The position numbers and the translations under genes were made by a program. Source: Alsobacter sp045348435 (GTDB lineage: Bacteria > Pseudomonadota > Alphaproteobacteria > Rhizobiales > Beijerinckiaceae). From it: a DNA stretch of 64,000 bases. The notes under the pieces were generated by a model. That model ran no database searches and had not been told where the DNA came from. It saw only the letters and a program-made list of their open reading frames with translations. Position 1 is the first letter of the stretch, and every line of letters starts with the position of its first letter. This document shows, piece by piece, positions 22,454 through 29,894 of the stretch. The DNA lies in NCBI RefSeq assembly GCF_045348435.1, contig NZ_CP157484.1, forward strand, positions 4,216,001 through 4,280,000, in the 5' to 3' direction.

Positions 22454-22480
22454 AAGGGCGGCCCGCGCAGGGCCGCCCTT
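22454..22480. terminator. Bidirectional terminator between convergent genes
   Basis: 10-bp stem AAGGGCGGCC / GGCCGCCCTT (22454-22463, 22471-22480) with a 7-base loop. A run of A on the left makes it a good terminator for the minus-strand hsp20 gene, and it may also stop the plus-strand gene. Confidence 0.75.
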
Positions 22481-22509
22481 CTGATTCAGGGGTGATCGAC
22501 GTCGTCGCG

Positions 22510-22989
22510 TTACGCGGCGGCCTTCTCGGACTGCACCGAACCGTCGATGACGGTCTTCTGGCCGGACGCGGAGATCGGGATGAGGCGCGGCTTCTTGGCC
22601 TCGGGGATCTCGCGGACGAGGTCGACGTGCAGGAGCCCGTTCTCGAGGCTCGCGCCCGTCACCTGGACGTAGTCGGCGAGCTGGAAGCGGCGCTCGAAGC
22701 TGCGGGCCGCGATGCCCTGGTACAGCACCTCGCCGGCGCGTTCGCCGGACTGGCCCTGCTTCTCGCCGCGCACCGAGAGCGCGTTCTCCTTCACCTCGAT
22801 GGCGATGTCCTTGTCGGTGAAGCCGGCGACCGCGATCGAGATCCGATAGGCGTTCTCGCCCGTGCGCTCGATGTTGTAGGGCGGGTAGGCGGTCGCGGCG
22901 TCCGGGCTGGCCATCTGGTCCAGCATCGAGAACAGCCGGTCGAAGCCGACCGTGGAGCGGTAGAGGGGGGAAAGATCGTACTGGCGCAT
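22510..22989 (-). CDS. Small heat-shock protein Hsp20 (IbpA-type)
   Basis: 159 residues, alpha-crystallin domain (about 35-130; YNIERTGENAYRISIAVAGF, ENALSVRGEK, FERRFQLADYVQV, ENGLLHVDL), preceded by the family opening MRQYDLSPLYRSTVGFDRLF. ATP-independent holdase that keeps unfolded proteins soluble. Start ATG 22989 has a strong AGGAGG site; the longer open frame upstream is the leader. Expression is probably controlled by the RNA thermometer and heat-shock promoter annotated next to it. Confidence 0.96.
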   Translation of the reverse strand: MRQYDLSPLYRSTVGFDRLFSMLDQMASPDAATAYPPYNIERTGENAYRISIAVAGFTDKDIAIEVKENALSVRGEKQGQSGERAGEVLYQGIAARSFERRFQLADYVQVTGASLENGLLHVDLVREIPEAKKPRLIPISASGQKTVIDGSVQSEKAAA

Positions 22990-23078
22990 GGCATATCCTC
23001 CTAGAAGCGACATGCGGCGGTTCGCCTTCAGAGGCCGAACCGGCCGTTCCGCGCAGCCGTCATGGCCTGCGCTGGTCC
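22990..23078 (-). promoter_or_regulatory. ROSE-type RNA thermometer in the hsp20 leader
   Basis: The last hairpin (23015-22991) buries the ribosome site. GCAT pairs with ATGC, then GUC with GAU/G, one G is bulged, and CUU pairs with the GAGG part of AGGAGG around a CUAG loop. The U-C-G-C-U strand with a bulged G opposite the Shine-Dalgarno is the hallmark of ROSE elements that control rhizobial small heat-shock genes. A second good hairpin (GGTTC-G-GCCT / AGGC-GAACC, 23041-23019) precedes it, as expected for the multi-hairpin ROSE layout. Folding was done by eye. Confidence 0.75.
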
Positions 23079-23084
23079 TGAGGT

Positions 23085-23109
23085 AGTGAGGGTCTCCGAG
23101 CCGTTCAAG
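23085..23109 (-). promoter_or_regulatory. Heat-shock (RpoH-like) promoter of hsp20
   Basis: On the minus strand CTTGAA (23109-23104), 11 bases, then CCCTCACT (23092-23085). This resembles the sigma-32 consensus CTTGAA-N11-15-CCCCATNT: the -35 is perfect and the -10 partial. Position fits a transcript beginning at about 23078 with the ROSE leader. Confidence 0.5.
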
Positions 23110-23272
23110 ACCCCCCGCCGGGCGAGCCGAAACGCCGGGCCACGGCGGCGCTTCCGGTCCCGCCCGCGCAGATGAATGGCGCGTGAACGGACGCTTCCGG
23201 AGTCGTTCAGGCTCGTCGTGGCATGACACCGCCATCGTTGAAGACCGACGCCGTCTTCCAGAGGCTGATCCC

Positions 23273-23620
23273 ATGCGTGCGTATCGTCGCGTCGTCCTGT
23301 TGGCGGCGACCATCTTGGCGGCAGGCGCCGGCCTCGGCGGGGCCGGCCTCGCGCCGTCCCGCGCCGTCGCGGGCGACGACGTCGCGCAGGGCGGAATGGA
23401 GCCGCAGGCGATCGAGTCCGTGCTGACCCGCCAGGGCTACTCGGACGTCCGCAACCTGCGCCGGCGCGGCGGCCTGTGGCTGGCCGACGCCTCCGGCCCG
23501 CGCGGACAGCGCATGCGCACGGTCGTGGACGCCTTCACGGGCGAAATCACGGGGCTGGCGCCGCTTGAGGGATCCGTCCTGGCGCCGCGCGTCCGCAAGT
23601 CCGCCGACGCCCGGATGTGA
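23273..23620 (+). CDS. Small secreted PepSY-like protein
   Basis: 115 residues. Signal peptide (VVLLAATILAAGAGLGGAGLA), then a single PepSY-like module (about 45-105: IESVLTRQGYSDVRNLRRRGGLW and RTVVDAFTGEITG). ATG 23273 is preceded by AGAGGCTG; the extra upstream codons of the open frame are Arg-rich and not signal-like. Similar in fold to the module in the 21446-22429 protein. No known function. Confidence 0.72.
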   Translation: MRAYRRVVLLAATILAAGAGLGGAGLAPSRAVAGDDVAQGGMEPQAIESVLTRQGYSDVRNLRRRGGLWLADASGPRGQRMRTVVDAFTGEITGLAPLEGSVLAPRVRKSADARM

Positions 23621-23702
23621 ACGCGCGGGGGGACCGCGCTGCGCTCATCGCTCCCTGACGATTCTCGGGTATAACGCGGGACAGACCTCCGCAGGAGCGC
23701 CC

Positions 23703-24701
23703 GTGGACCTCGTTTCGATCCCCGCCAACCCGACGCCGTCCAACGCGGTCGTCGCCAGCGTGACGAGCGCCGGCGGCGTGAAGCTGCGCGTCGCCCGCTG
23801 GCGGCCGACCGCCAAGAAGGTCCGCGGAACCGTCTATGTCCTGCAGGGCCGGGCCGAGTTCATCGAGAAATATTTCGAGGTGATCGGCGAGCTGCGCCGC
23901 CGCGGGTTCCATGTGGTCGCCTTCGACTGGCGCGGCCAGGGCGGCTCGGACCGGCTGCTGGCCGACCCCCGCAAGGGCCATGTCGATGACTTCGACGACT
24001 ACGTGGCCGATCTCGCGGCCGTCATGGACGCCACCGCCGAGCGGCCCTGCCCCGCGCCCTTCTTCGCGCTCGCGCATTCCATGGGGGGCGCGATCCTGAT
24101 CCGCGCGCTCCAGCGCAAGCCGGACCTGGTGGAGCGGGCCGTGCTGTCCGCCCCGATGATCGAGATCTCGGGCCTGCGCCGCCCGCGCCGCATGCATTGG
24201 CTCGCGGCGGCGCTCGACGTGCTCGGCCTCGGCGGCGCCTACATTCCCGGCGGCGGACAGACGGCCGTGGCCACGAAGCCTTTCGCCACGAACCCGCTGA
24301 CCTCCGATCCGGCGCGCTATGGGCGGACCGCGGCGATCATCGAGGAGGCGCCCGGCCTGGCGCTGGGCGACCCCACGATCGGCTGGGTGCACGCCGCCTT
24401 CCGCGCCATGGAGCCGTTCAAGGACCCCAACTTCCCCCTGCAGCTGCCGACGCCCCTGCTCATCGTGGCCGGTTCGGCCGACGCCGTGACGATCACGGCC
24501 GCCGCCGAGCGCTTCGCGGCGCGCCTGAAGGCCGGGCGAGCCATCGTGCTGCCCGGCGCCATGCATGAGCTCTTGGTGGAGCGCGACCCGGTGCGCTCGC
24601 AATTCTGGGCGGCGTTCGACGCCTTCATCCCCGGCGCCGCACTGACGGCCGCCCGGGAGGCGATGGCGCGCCAGGGGGCCGACGCGCCCGCGCCGGCCTG
24701 A
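23703..24701 (+). CDS. Alpha/beta hydrolase (lysophospholipase/monoacylglycerol lipase-like)
   Basis: 332 residues, probably starting at GTG 23703, which has GCAGGAG six bases upstream. Alpha/beta hydrolase fold with oxyanion strand YVLQGRAEFIEKY, DWRGQGGSDR, nucleophile Ser in ALAHSMGGA, acid in AGSADAVT and His in GAMHELLVERD. These match the serine aminopeptidase S33/PldB group, which hydrolyses lysophospholipids or monoglycerides. No signal peptide, so cytosolic or membrane-associated. Confidence 0.88.
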   Translation: MDLVSIPANPTPSNAVVASVTSAGGVKLRVARWRPTAKKVRGTVYVLQGRAEFIEKYFEVIGELRRRGFHVVAFDWRGQGGSDRLLADPRKGHVDDFDDYVADLAAVMDATAERPCPAPFFALAHSMGGAILIRALQRKPDLVERAVLSAPMIEISGLRRPRRMHWLAAALDVLGLGGAYIPGGGQTAVATKPFATNPLTSDPARYGRTAAIIEEAPGLALGDPTIGWVHAAFRAMEPFKDPNFPLQLPTPLLIVAGSADAVTITAAAERFAARLKAGRAIVLPGAMHELLVERDPVRSQFWAAFDAFIPGAALTAAREAMARQGADAPAPA

Positions 24702-24716
24702 GCGGCCTCGCGAGGA

Positions 24717-25499
24717 TCAGCGGTTCAGGAGCGCCAGGGTCTTCTCGTGCAGGCGCGGATCGCCCGACGCCACGATCGAGCCCCCCTCGGCCGGCGAGCC
24801 GCCCGACCAGGTGGTGACGACGCCGCCGGCGCCCTGCACGATGGGGGCCAGCGCGACGATGTCGTAGGGCTTCAGCCCGGTCTCGATGACGATGTCGATC
24901 AGGCCCGCCGCCAGCATGCAGTAGGCGTAGCAGTCATAGCCGAAGCGGGTGAGCCGCGCCTCGGCCTCCACCCGCTCGAAGCAGGAGAGATCCGCGGCCG
25001 CAAAGAGCCGTGGCGACGTGGTCGACAGGATCGCGTCGCCCAGCGCGTCGCAGCGGCGGGTCCGCAGCGTCCGCTCGCCGGTCGGCCCGCGCCAATGCGC
25101 GCTGCCGCCGTCGCCGAAGAACCGCTCGCGCGTGAAGGGCTGGTGCATCATCCCGTAGCAGGGCTGGCCATGGCGCGTCAGCCCGATCAGGGTGCCCCAG
25201 GTAGGCAGGCCGGCGATGAAGGACTTGGTCCCGTCGATCGGGTCCAGCACCCAGACGAACTCCGAGTCGGTGCGCTCGTCGCCATATTCCTCGCCGATGA
25301 TGCCGTGCGACGGGAAGGTGCGCTTGATCATCTGCCGCATCGCGGCCTCGCCGGCGCGGTCGGCCTCCGTCACCGGGTCGAAGACGCCGCCGCGGGACTT
25401 GTCGGCCGCCGCCAGCGTGGTGCGGAAGAACGGCAGGATCGCAGTGCCCGAGAGGGTGGCCAGGTCGTCCACGAAGCCTGCGAAGTCGACCGCCGTCAT
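24717..25499 (-). CDS. hisN: Histidinol-phosphatase, inositol monophosphatase family
   Basis: 260 residues. Metal-binding motifs of the IMPase fold: DPVTEADRAGE, HGIIGEEYGDE, WVLDPIDGTKSF and, near the C-terminus, KPYDIVALAPIVQGAGG. The inserted aromatic TTSPRLF region and overall pattern match HisN-type histidinol-phosphatase, the penultimate step of histidine synthesis in Actinobacteria and many Alphaproteobacteria. Its divergent neighbour is an mmgR/suhB-type sRNA; the Rfam name suhB comes from this kind of gene pairing. Other IMPase activity cannot be excluded. Confidence 0.9.
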   Translation of the reverse strand: MTAVDFAGFVDDLATLSGTAILPFFRTTLAAADKSRGGVFDPVTEADRAGEAAMRQMIKRTFPSHGIIGEEYGDERTDSEFVWVLDPIDGTKSFIAGLPTWGTLIGLTRHGQPCYGMMHQPFTRERFFGDGGSAHWRGPTGERTLRTRRCDALGDAILSTTSPRLFAAADLSCFERVEAEARLTRFGYDCYAYCMLAAGLIDIVIETGLKPYDIVALAPIVQGAGGVVTTWSGGSPAEGGSIVASGDPRLHEKTLALLNR

Positions 25500-25733
25500 C
25501 GATTCATCCTGCCATGGGAGCGCCGTTCAGGCGGTGATAGAGAACATCCCGGCGCTTGGCAACGCGCGCCGGCCGACGCCCCTCAGCACGCGCGCAGCCA
25601 AGGTTCATGCCAGAACCATTTTGGGTCCGTCGGTTCTGTGCTGCACTGCACGCATGGCGTCAAGTCAGAGAAACTCCTTTGTTTTCCCCGGTTCCGACAC
25701 CCCTGCGCTGGTGAAAATGATGCGAGACGCCCC
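25500..25733. other. Intergenic region upstream of hisN
   Basis: Divergent promoter region between hisN and the small-RNA promoter. I see nothing coding and no strong hairpin in it. Confidence 0.4.
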
Positions 25734-25762
25734 TTGTGTTTTGTGCGGTGCAATGACATATT
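25734..25762 (+). promoter_or_regulatory. Sigma-70-type promoter of the small RNA
   Basis: TTGTGT (25734-25739), 17-base spacer, CATATT (25757-25762). Predicted transcription start about 25769. Confidence 0.5.
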
Positions 25763-25768
25763 CGGTGG

Positions 25769-25866
25769 GCGTTGGGACGCGCCTCGCGCGTTCGACGTAG
25801 CCCTCCTTGGGCGTTTCCTCCCTAGACTTGGGCCGCCAGCATCGCGTTGGCGGCCTCTTTCTTTTC
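25769..25866 (+). ncRNA. mmgR: mmgR/suhB-type trans-acting small RNA
   Basis: About 98 bases. Layout: a 5' hairpin ACGCGC-CTC-GCGCGT (25776-25790 region), a single-stranded block CCTCCTTGGGCGTTTCCTCC at 25802-25821 that is the hallmark of the rhizobial mmgR/suhB RNA family as I remember it, and a strong terminator GGCCGCCA / TGGCGGCC (25831-25838, 25848-25855) followed by TCTTTCTTTTC. In Sinorhizobium MmgR is Hfq-bound and limits polyhydroxybutyrate accumulation. The CU-rich unpaired stretch would base-pair with mRNA ribosome sites. Placement beside an IMPase gene (hisN) fits the family. Confidence 0.8.
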
Positions 25867-25887
25867 AGGGCCCCTTTTGGGGCGGCC

Positions 25888-26778
25888 TCATTCGGCCGCC
25901 AGGCGCCCGGCCCCCAGATAATCGGCCATCTCGCGCATCAGCGCGTCCGCCACCGCCATCATGTCGGCCGCCACCCGGCCGAAGGCGTGCGTGCGCACGA
26001 AGCGGCGTTCGTCCATGTAGAGCGACCGGCTGATCTCGATCTGGATGGCGTGGCGCCCGGTGGCCGGGTCGCCGTAATGCTCGGTGATGTAGCCGCCCGC
26101 ATAGGGCTTGTTGCGCGCCACCACATAGCCGCGGGAATGCAGCGTCTCCTCGATCACGTCGGCGAAGAGCCCCGCCGCGCTGGACCCGTAGCGGTCGCCG
26201 ATGACGACGTCGGCCTTGCTGTGGTCGTCCTTGGCCGAGACGCCGGACGGCATCGAATGGCAATCGACCAGCAGCGCCGCCCCAAAACGGCGCATGCTGC
26301 GCTGGAGGAGCCGGTCCAGGGCGTCGTGATAGGGCTTGTACAGCCCCTCGATGCGCAGAAGCGCTTCCTCGACCGGAAGGCGCCGCGCGTAAATCTCCTG
26401 CGAATCGCCCACGATCCGGGCGATCGTGCCAAGCCCGCCCGCCACCCGCATCGAGCGCGTGTTGGCGTAGGCCGGCAGCCTCCCCTCGAACATGCGCGGA
26501 TCGAGTTCGTAGGGCTCGCGGTTGACGTCCAGATAGGCCCTGGGAAACTGCGCCTTCATCATCGGCGCGCCGCGTGGGACCACGCCGGCGAACAGCTCGT
26601 CCACGAACGTGTCCTCGGAGCGCCTCAGCGTCAGCGGGTCCAGCCGCGAGGAGGCGATGAAGGAGGCGGGATAGACGCGGCCGGAATGCGGGGAATTGAA
26701 GATGAGAGGCGTGGCCAGACTGGCTGGCTCGACGATCTCGAAAGGCGTATCGAACAGGTCGGCCAATGCATTCGTCAT
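25888..26778 (-). CDS. N-formylglutamate amidohydrolase
   Basis: 296 residues of the FGase family: LIFNSPHSGRVYP at the N-terminus, PRAYLDVNREPYELDPRMF, LLVDCHSMPSG with metal-ligand His, and DPATGRHAIQIEISRSLYMDE. Releases formate from N-formyl-L-glutamate in histidine degradation. There are no other hut genes nearby; the pairing with cpdR is commonly seen in Rhizobiales genomes and is probably just conserved linkage. Divergent from cpdR. Confidence 0.92.
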   Translation of the reverse strand: MTNALADLFDTPFEIVEPASLATPLIFNSPHSGRVYPASFIASSRLDPLTLRRSEDTFVDELFAGVVPRGAPMMKAQFPRAYLDVNREPYELDPRMFEGRLPAYANTRSMRVAGGLGTIARIVGDSQEIYARRLPVEEALLRIEGLYKPYHDALDRLLQRSMRRFGAALLVDCHSMPSGVSAKDDHSKADVVIGDRYGSSAAGLFADVIEETLHSRGYVVARNKPYAGGYITEHYGDPATGRHAIQIEISRSLYMDERRFVRTHAFGRVAADMMAVADALMREMADYLGAGRLAAE

Positions 26779-26914
26779 CGGATGTCCGGGACAGCGATCG
26801 CTGGTATGAAGTCTGCCTGCAACCGGACGACCTGTCCACGATTGGGACGGTGAACGGCTTTCACGGGTTATTTACCCTCTTCGCGCTTGATGACATTGAC
26901 GACCGGAGCCACCC

Positions 26915-27298
26915 ATGTCCGCTGACACAGCCCTCACCACCCGCATCCTCCTGGCCGAAGATGACAACGACATGCGTCGGTTCCTGGTCAAGGCTCTGGA
27001 AAACGCCGGATACAACGTGGCCTCCTTCGACAACGGTCTGTCGGCCTACAACCGTTTGCGCGAGGAACCGTTCGAACTCCTCCTCACCGACATCGTCATG
27101 CCGGAGATGGACGGCATCGAGCTGGCCCGCCGCGCGACGGAGCTCGACCCCGACATCAAGGTGATGTTCATCACCGGCTTCGCCGCCGTGGCCCTGAACC
27201 CCGATTCGCAGGCCCCGAAGGACGCCAAGGTGCTGTCCAAGCCCTTCCACCTGCGCGACCTCGTCAACGAGGTCCAGAAGCTGCTCCAGGCCGCCTGA
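26915..27298 (+). CDS. cpdR: Cell-cycle response regulator CpdR
   Basis: 127 residues, a stand-alone receiver domain. Acidic pocket D16/D17 (LAEDDNDMRRFL), phospho-acceptor D59 in LLTDIVMPEMDG, T87 (MFITGFAA) and K109 (VLSKPFHLRDLV). The insert GFAAVALNP and the C-terminal LSKPFHLRDLVNEV are characteristic of CpdR. Unphosphorylated CpdR delivers ClpXP to the pole and primes degradation of PdeA and, with RcdA, CtrA; phosphorylation by the CckA-ChpT relay switches it off. No DNA-binding domain. Confidence 0.95.
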   Translation: MSADTALTTRILLAEDDNDMRRFLVKALENAGYNVASFDNGLSAYNRLREEPFELLLTDIVMPEMDGIELARRATELDPDIKVMFITGFAAVALNPDSQAPKDAKVLSKPFHLRDLVNEVQKLLQAA

Positions 27299-27390
27299 TC
27301 GGCGCTCGGCCGGCTCGCTTTTCGCCGCTTGCCATCTCCGAACCGAGCCGCTATACCCCCGCCACTCGCGATCGACCTCCGGTCGTCGCC

Positions 27391-27465
<75 letters not shown>

Positions 27466-27472
27466 TTTCAAG

Positions 27473-27517
27473 AGCCCTGGACATCGCTTCGATGAAGCGG
27501 CGTCCGGGGCTTTTTCG
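27473..27517 (+). terminator. Rho-independent terminator of tRNA-Val
   Basis: AGCCCTGGAC (27473-27482) pairs with GTCCGGGGCT (27502-27511) with one mismatch; inner GCTTC-GAT-GAAGC extends it, and TTTTTCG follows. Confidence 0.85.
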
Positions 27518-27684
27518 TTTCGGACCGGTCGAGCCTGACCGCCGGCGTCGCCTCGTCCGATGTTGAGATAACAATTGTCAAATACTCTTGTCGGCGACGC
27601 TTTGCGTGACGTAGCCTGACGGGGAATCATCCGCCCTAGGGCGGCCGGCGCCCGCATCCCAGGGCGCCTCGGACGGCGCTCGGA

Positions 27685-28785
27685 ATGAACTTCGCAACGC
27701 GTCTTTCCCTTGTCACGGCGGGGGTCCTGTCCCTGGCGATCTGCGCCGTGGTGGCGACCGCGTTGCGCGGCGGGCTGGAGAACGCCCGGGCGCGGCGGCA
27801 GGCCGAACTCGCCGCCGTCGGACTGCTCATGCGCGACGCCCTCGACCGGTCGAGCGCCTTCGCCCTGGCCCAGGCCGAATCGCTGGCGCGCCAGCCCGAG
27901 GTGCGCCGCGCGCTGGCCCAACGGGACCGGCCGGGCCTCGCCGAGCGCTTGGGCGAGACCTTCGCCTATCTGCGCGGCGAGGCCGGGGTCGAGCTGATGC
28001 AGTTCCAGGACGCGGACATGCGGATCCTGGTGCGCCTGCAGGACGTCGAGCGCTTCGGCGACGCCGCCTCGGGTCGCCCGATGGTCATCGCCGCCAACCG
28101 GTCCGGCCGCAGCCAGCGCGGCGTCGAGATCGGCCCCACCGGCGTGCTGGCGCTGCGCGGCATCGCCCCCATCCTGCTGGAGGGCAAACTCGTCGGCTCC
28201 GCCGAGGTCGGCCTCGACATGCGTCCCCTGCTCCAGGCCATCAAGGCCGCGACCGACGCGGAGGCCGCGGTGGTGCTGTCGGCCGCGATGACGCAAACCG
28301 GCCGCGGCGCCGCGGGCGACGTCGTCGTGCAGGGCTCGACGGACGACCGGCTCTTCGGCGCGCTCGTGGCCAATCCGGAGTTCCGGCTGGCGCGCGAGCG
28401 GATCCAGTTCGAATCCGTAATCGGCGCGGACCGCTACGCCGTCGTCAACGAGCCCCTGCTCGATTTCTCCGGCCGGATGATCGGCGGCGTGGTGGCGGCC
28501 CGCAACGTCAACGTGGCGGCCCGGGCCTTCAACCGCGAGGCGCTGATCCTCGGCTTCATCGGGGCGGTCGGGCTCATCCTCGCCTTCTCGGTCGTGACGG
28601 TTTCGGTGCGCGCCTTCCTGCTGCGCCCGATCGAAGCCATGGCCCTGTACGCGGAGCGTCTCGCCGGAGGCGAGCGGCCGGCCGCTCCGCCCTCGATCGG
28701 CGGCGCGCGCGAGGTCGCCAGGGCGGCCAGGGCCTTCGGCGCGCTGGCCGAAGCGGCCGGAGCGCCGCCCGCGGCGAAGCCGTGA
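27685..28785 (+). CDS. Membrane sensor with dCache_3-type extracellular domain and terminal HAMP, no output domain
   Basis: 366 residues. TM1 about 7-27; periplasmic domain 28-283; TM2 about 287-313; HAMP-like stretch RPIEAMALYAERLAGGE to about 355, after which it stops. The periplasmic part shows dCache_3 features: VELMQFQDADMRILVRLQD, ERFGDAASGRP, VEIGPTGVLALRGIAPIL and LVGSAEVGLDM. This is the sensory half of many chemoreceptors and cyclases, but there is no methyl-accepting, GGDEF or kinase module. Its TGA overlaps the GTG of the ion-channel gene (GTGA), so the two are translationally coupled. A sensory subunit acting with the channel is my inference. Confidence 0.78.
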   Translation: MNFATRLSLVTAGVLSLAICAVVATALRGGLENARARRQAELAAVGLLMRDALDRSSAFALAQAESLARQPEVRRALAQRDRPGLAERLGETFAYLRGEAGVELMQFQDADMRILVRLQDVERFGDAASGRPMVIAANRSGRSQRGVEIGPTGVLALRGIAPILLEGKLVGSAEVGLDMRPLLQAIKAATDAEAAVVLSAAMTQTGRGAAGDVVVQGSTDDRLFGALVANPEFRLARERIQFESVIGADRYAVVNEPLLDFSGRMIGGVVAARNVNVAARAFNREALILGFIGAVGLILAFSVVTVSVRAFLLRPIEAMALYAERLAGGERPAAPPSIGGAREVARAARAFGALAEAAGAPPAAKP

Positions 28786-29882
28786 CGAGGCTGGCCAGCC
28801 TCGTCCTGGCGGCGTCGCTGCTCGTGGCGTCCGCCGTGGCGGCTCTCGCGCAGGCTCCGGGCGCCGCGGCCGCCCCGCCGCCCCTTCCCGCCGGCGTGGA
28901 GCGCCCTCTGGAGGTCCGCATGAGCGTGCGGGTCCTGAACGTCACCCGCATCCAGGAGGTGCAGAGCGAGGCTGGCGCGCTCGTCGAGTTCACCCAGCGC
29001 TGGGTCGATCCCACCCAGCGCTTCGACCGAGTGGAGGCCGGCGCCGAGCGCATCGACTGGGTGGGCGACGAGGCGGAGGCGCGGCTGGCCCGCATCTGGA
29101 ACCCCGGCGTCGCCATCGAGAACCAGATCGGCCGGCCCCGCGCCCAGACCACGGCGCTGTCGATCTTCCATGACGGCCGCGTCACGCTGATCCGCCGCGT
29201 CGACGCCGATCTGCGCGTGGATCTCGGCATGGGGGCTTTCCCGTTCGACCATCAGTCCATCGCCTTGCGCTTTTCCTCGGCGCGTCACCCGGCCAGCGAC
29301 GTCGTCCTCGTGACCACCGAGCTCGACCGGGGCTTCTCGACCATCGAGCGCAACCTGTCGGTGACGAACTGGCTGGCGGGCTCGATCGCCTTCCGCAACG
29401 AGACCTTTTTCGGCTGGAACGCCCAGCCCTATGCGCGGCTGGTCGCCGTGGCGACCGTCGATCGCAGCTGGCCGCGCTACATCCTGCGGCTCTTCGTGCC
29501 GTTCTTCGCCCTGATGTCGCTGTCGCTCTTCATCCTGTGGGCGCCGGACAGCGTGATCTCGCAGAAGGACCGGGCGCCGATGATCTTCTCGTCGCTGCTC
29601 GCGCTCGCGGCCCTGTCCTTCACCTTCGAATCCAGCTTCCCGGGCTCGATTTCGCTGAACTCGCCGGTCGCCTCGATGATCTCGCTCGGCTACTTCTACC
29701 TGCCGCTCGTGCTGCTGATCGACCTCATGCTGAGCCAGACCGGCTCACGCCTCGCCCGTCGCTATCCGGCGCTCCTGCCCGAGATCAAGCGCAATGTCAG
29801 GGTGACGGCGCCGCTGCTGTTCTTCGGCCTGTGCATCCTGCTGGTGCTGGTGTCGGGCGACGACGCGGCGCGGCTCTATTAG
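28782..29882 (+). CDS. Prokaryotic pentameric ligand-gated ion channel (GLIC/ELIC-type, pro-loop family)
   Basis: 366 residues from a GTG start. Signal peptide (LVLAASLLVASAVAALAQ), extracellular ligand-binding beta-sandwich (about 42-228) with landmarks VEFTQRWVDP, IWNPGVAIEN, SIFHDGRVTLIRR and the pro-loop signature FPFDHQ at 153-158 (no flanking cysteines, as in bacterial members). Four transmembrane helices follow: M1 231-252 (RYILRLFVPFFALMSLSLFI), M2 about 264-284 (pore), M3 296-317, M4 339-358, with a short M3-M4 loop. It is a full-length, intact member of the nicotinic-receptor superfamily. Ligand and ion selectivity cannot be read. Coupled to the dCache gene; convergent with hemH. 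Confidence 0.9.
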   Translation: MTRLASLVLAASLLVASAVAALAQAPGAAAAPPPLPAGVERPLEVRMSVRVLNVTRIQEVQSEAGALVEFTQRWVDPTQRFDRVEAGAERIDWVGDEAEARLARIWNPGVAIENQIGRPRAQTTALSIFHDGRVTLIRRVDADLRVDLGMGAFPFDHQSIALRFSSARHPASDVVLVTTELDRGFSTIERNLSVTNWLAGSIAFRNETFFGWNAQPYARLVAVATVDRSWPRYILRLFVPFFALMSLSLFILWAPDSVISQKDRAPMIFSSLLALAALSFTFESSFPGSISLNSPVASMISLGYFYLPLVLLIDLMLSQTGSRLARRYPALLPEIKRNVRVTAPLLFFGLCILLVLVSGDDAARLY

Positions 29883-29894
29883 CCGCCGCCCCGT

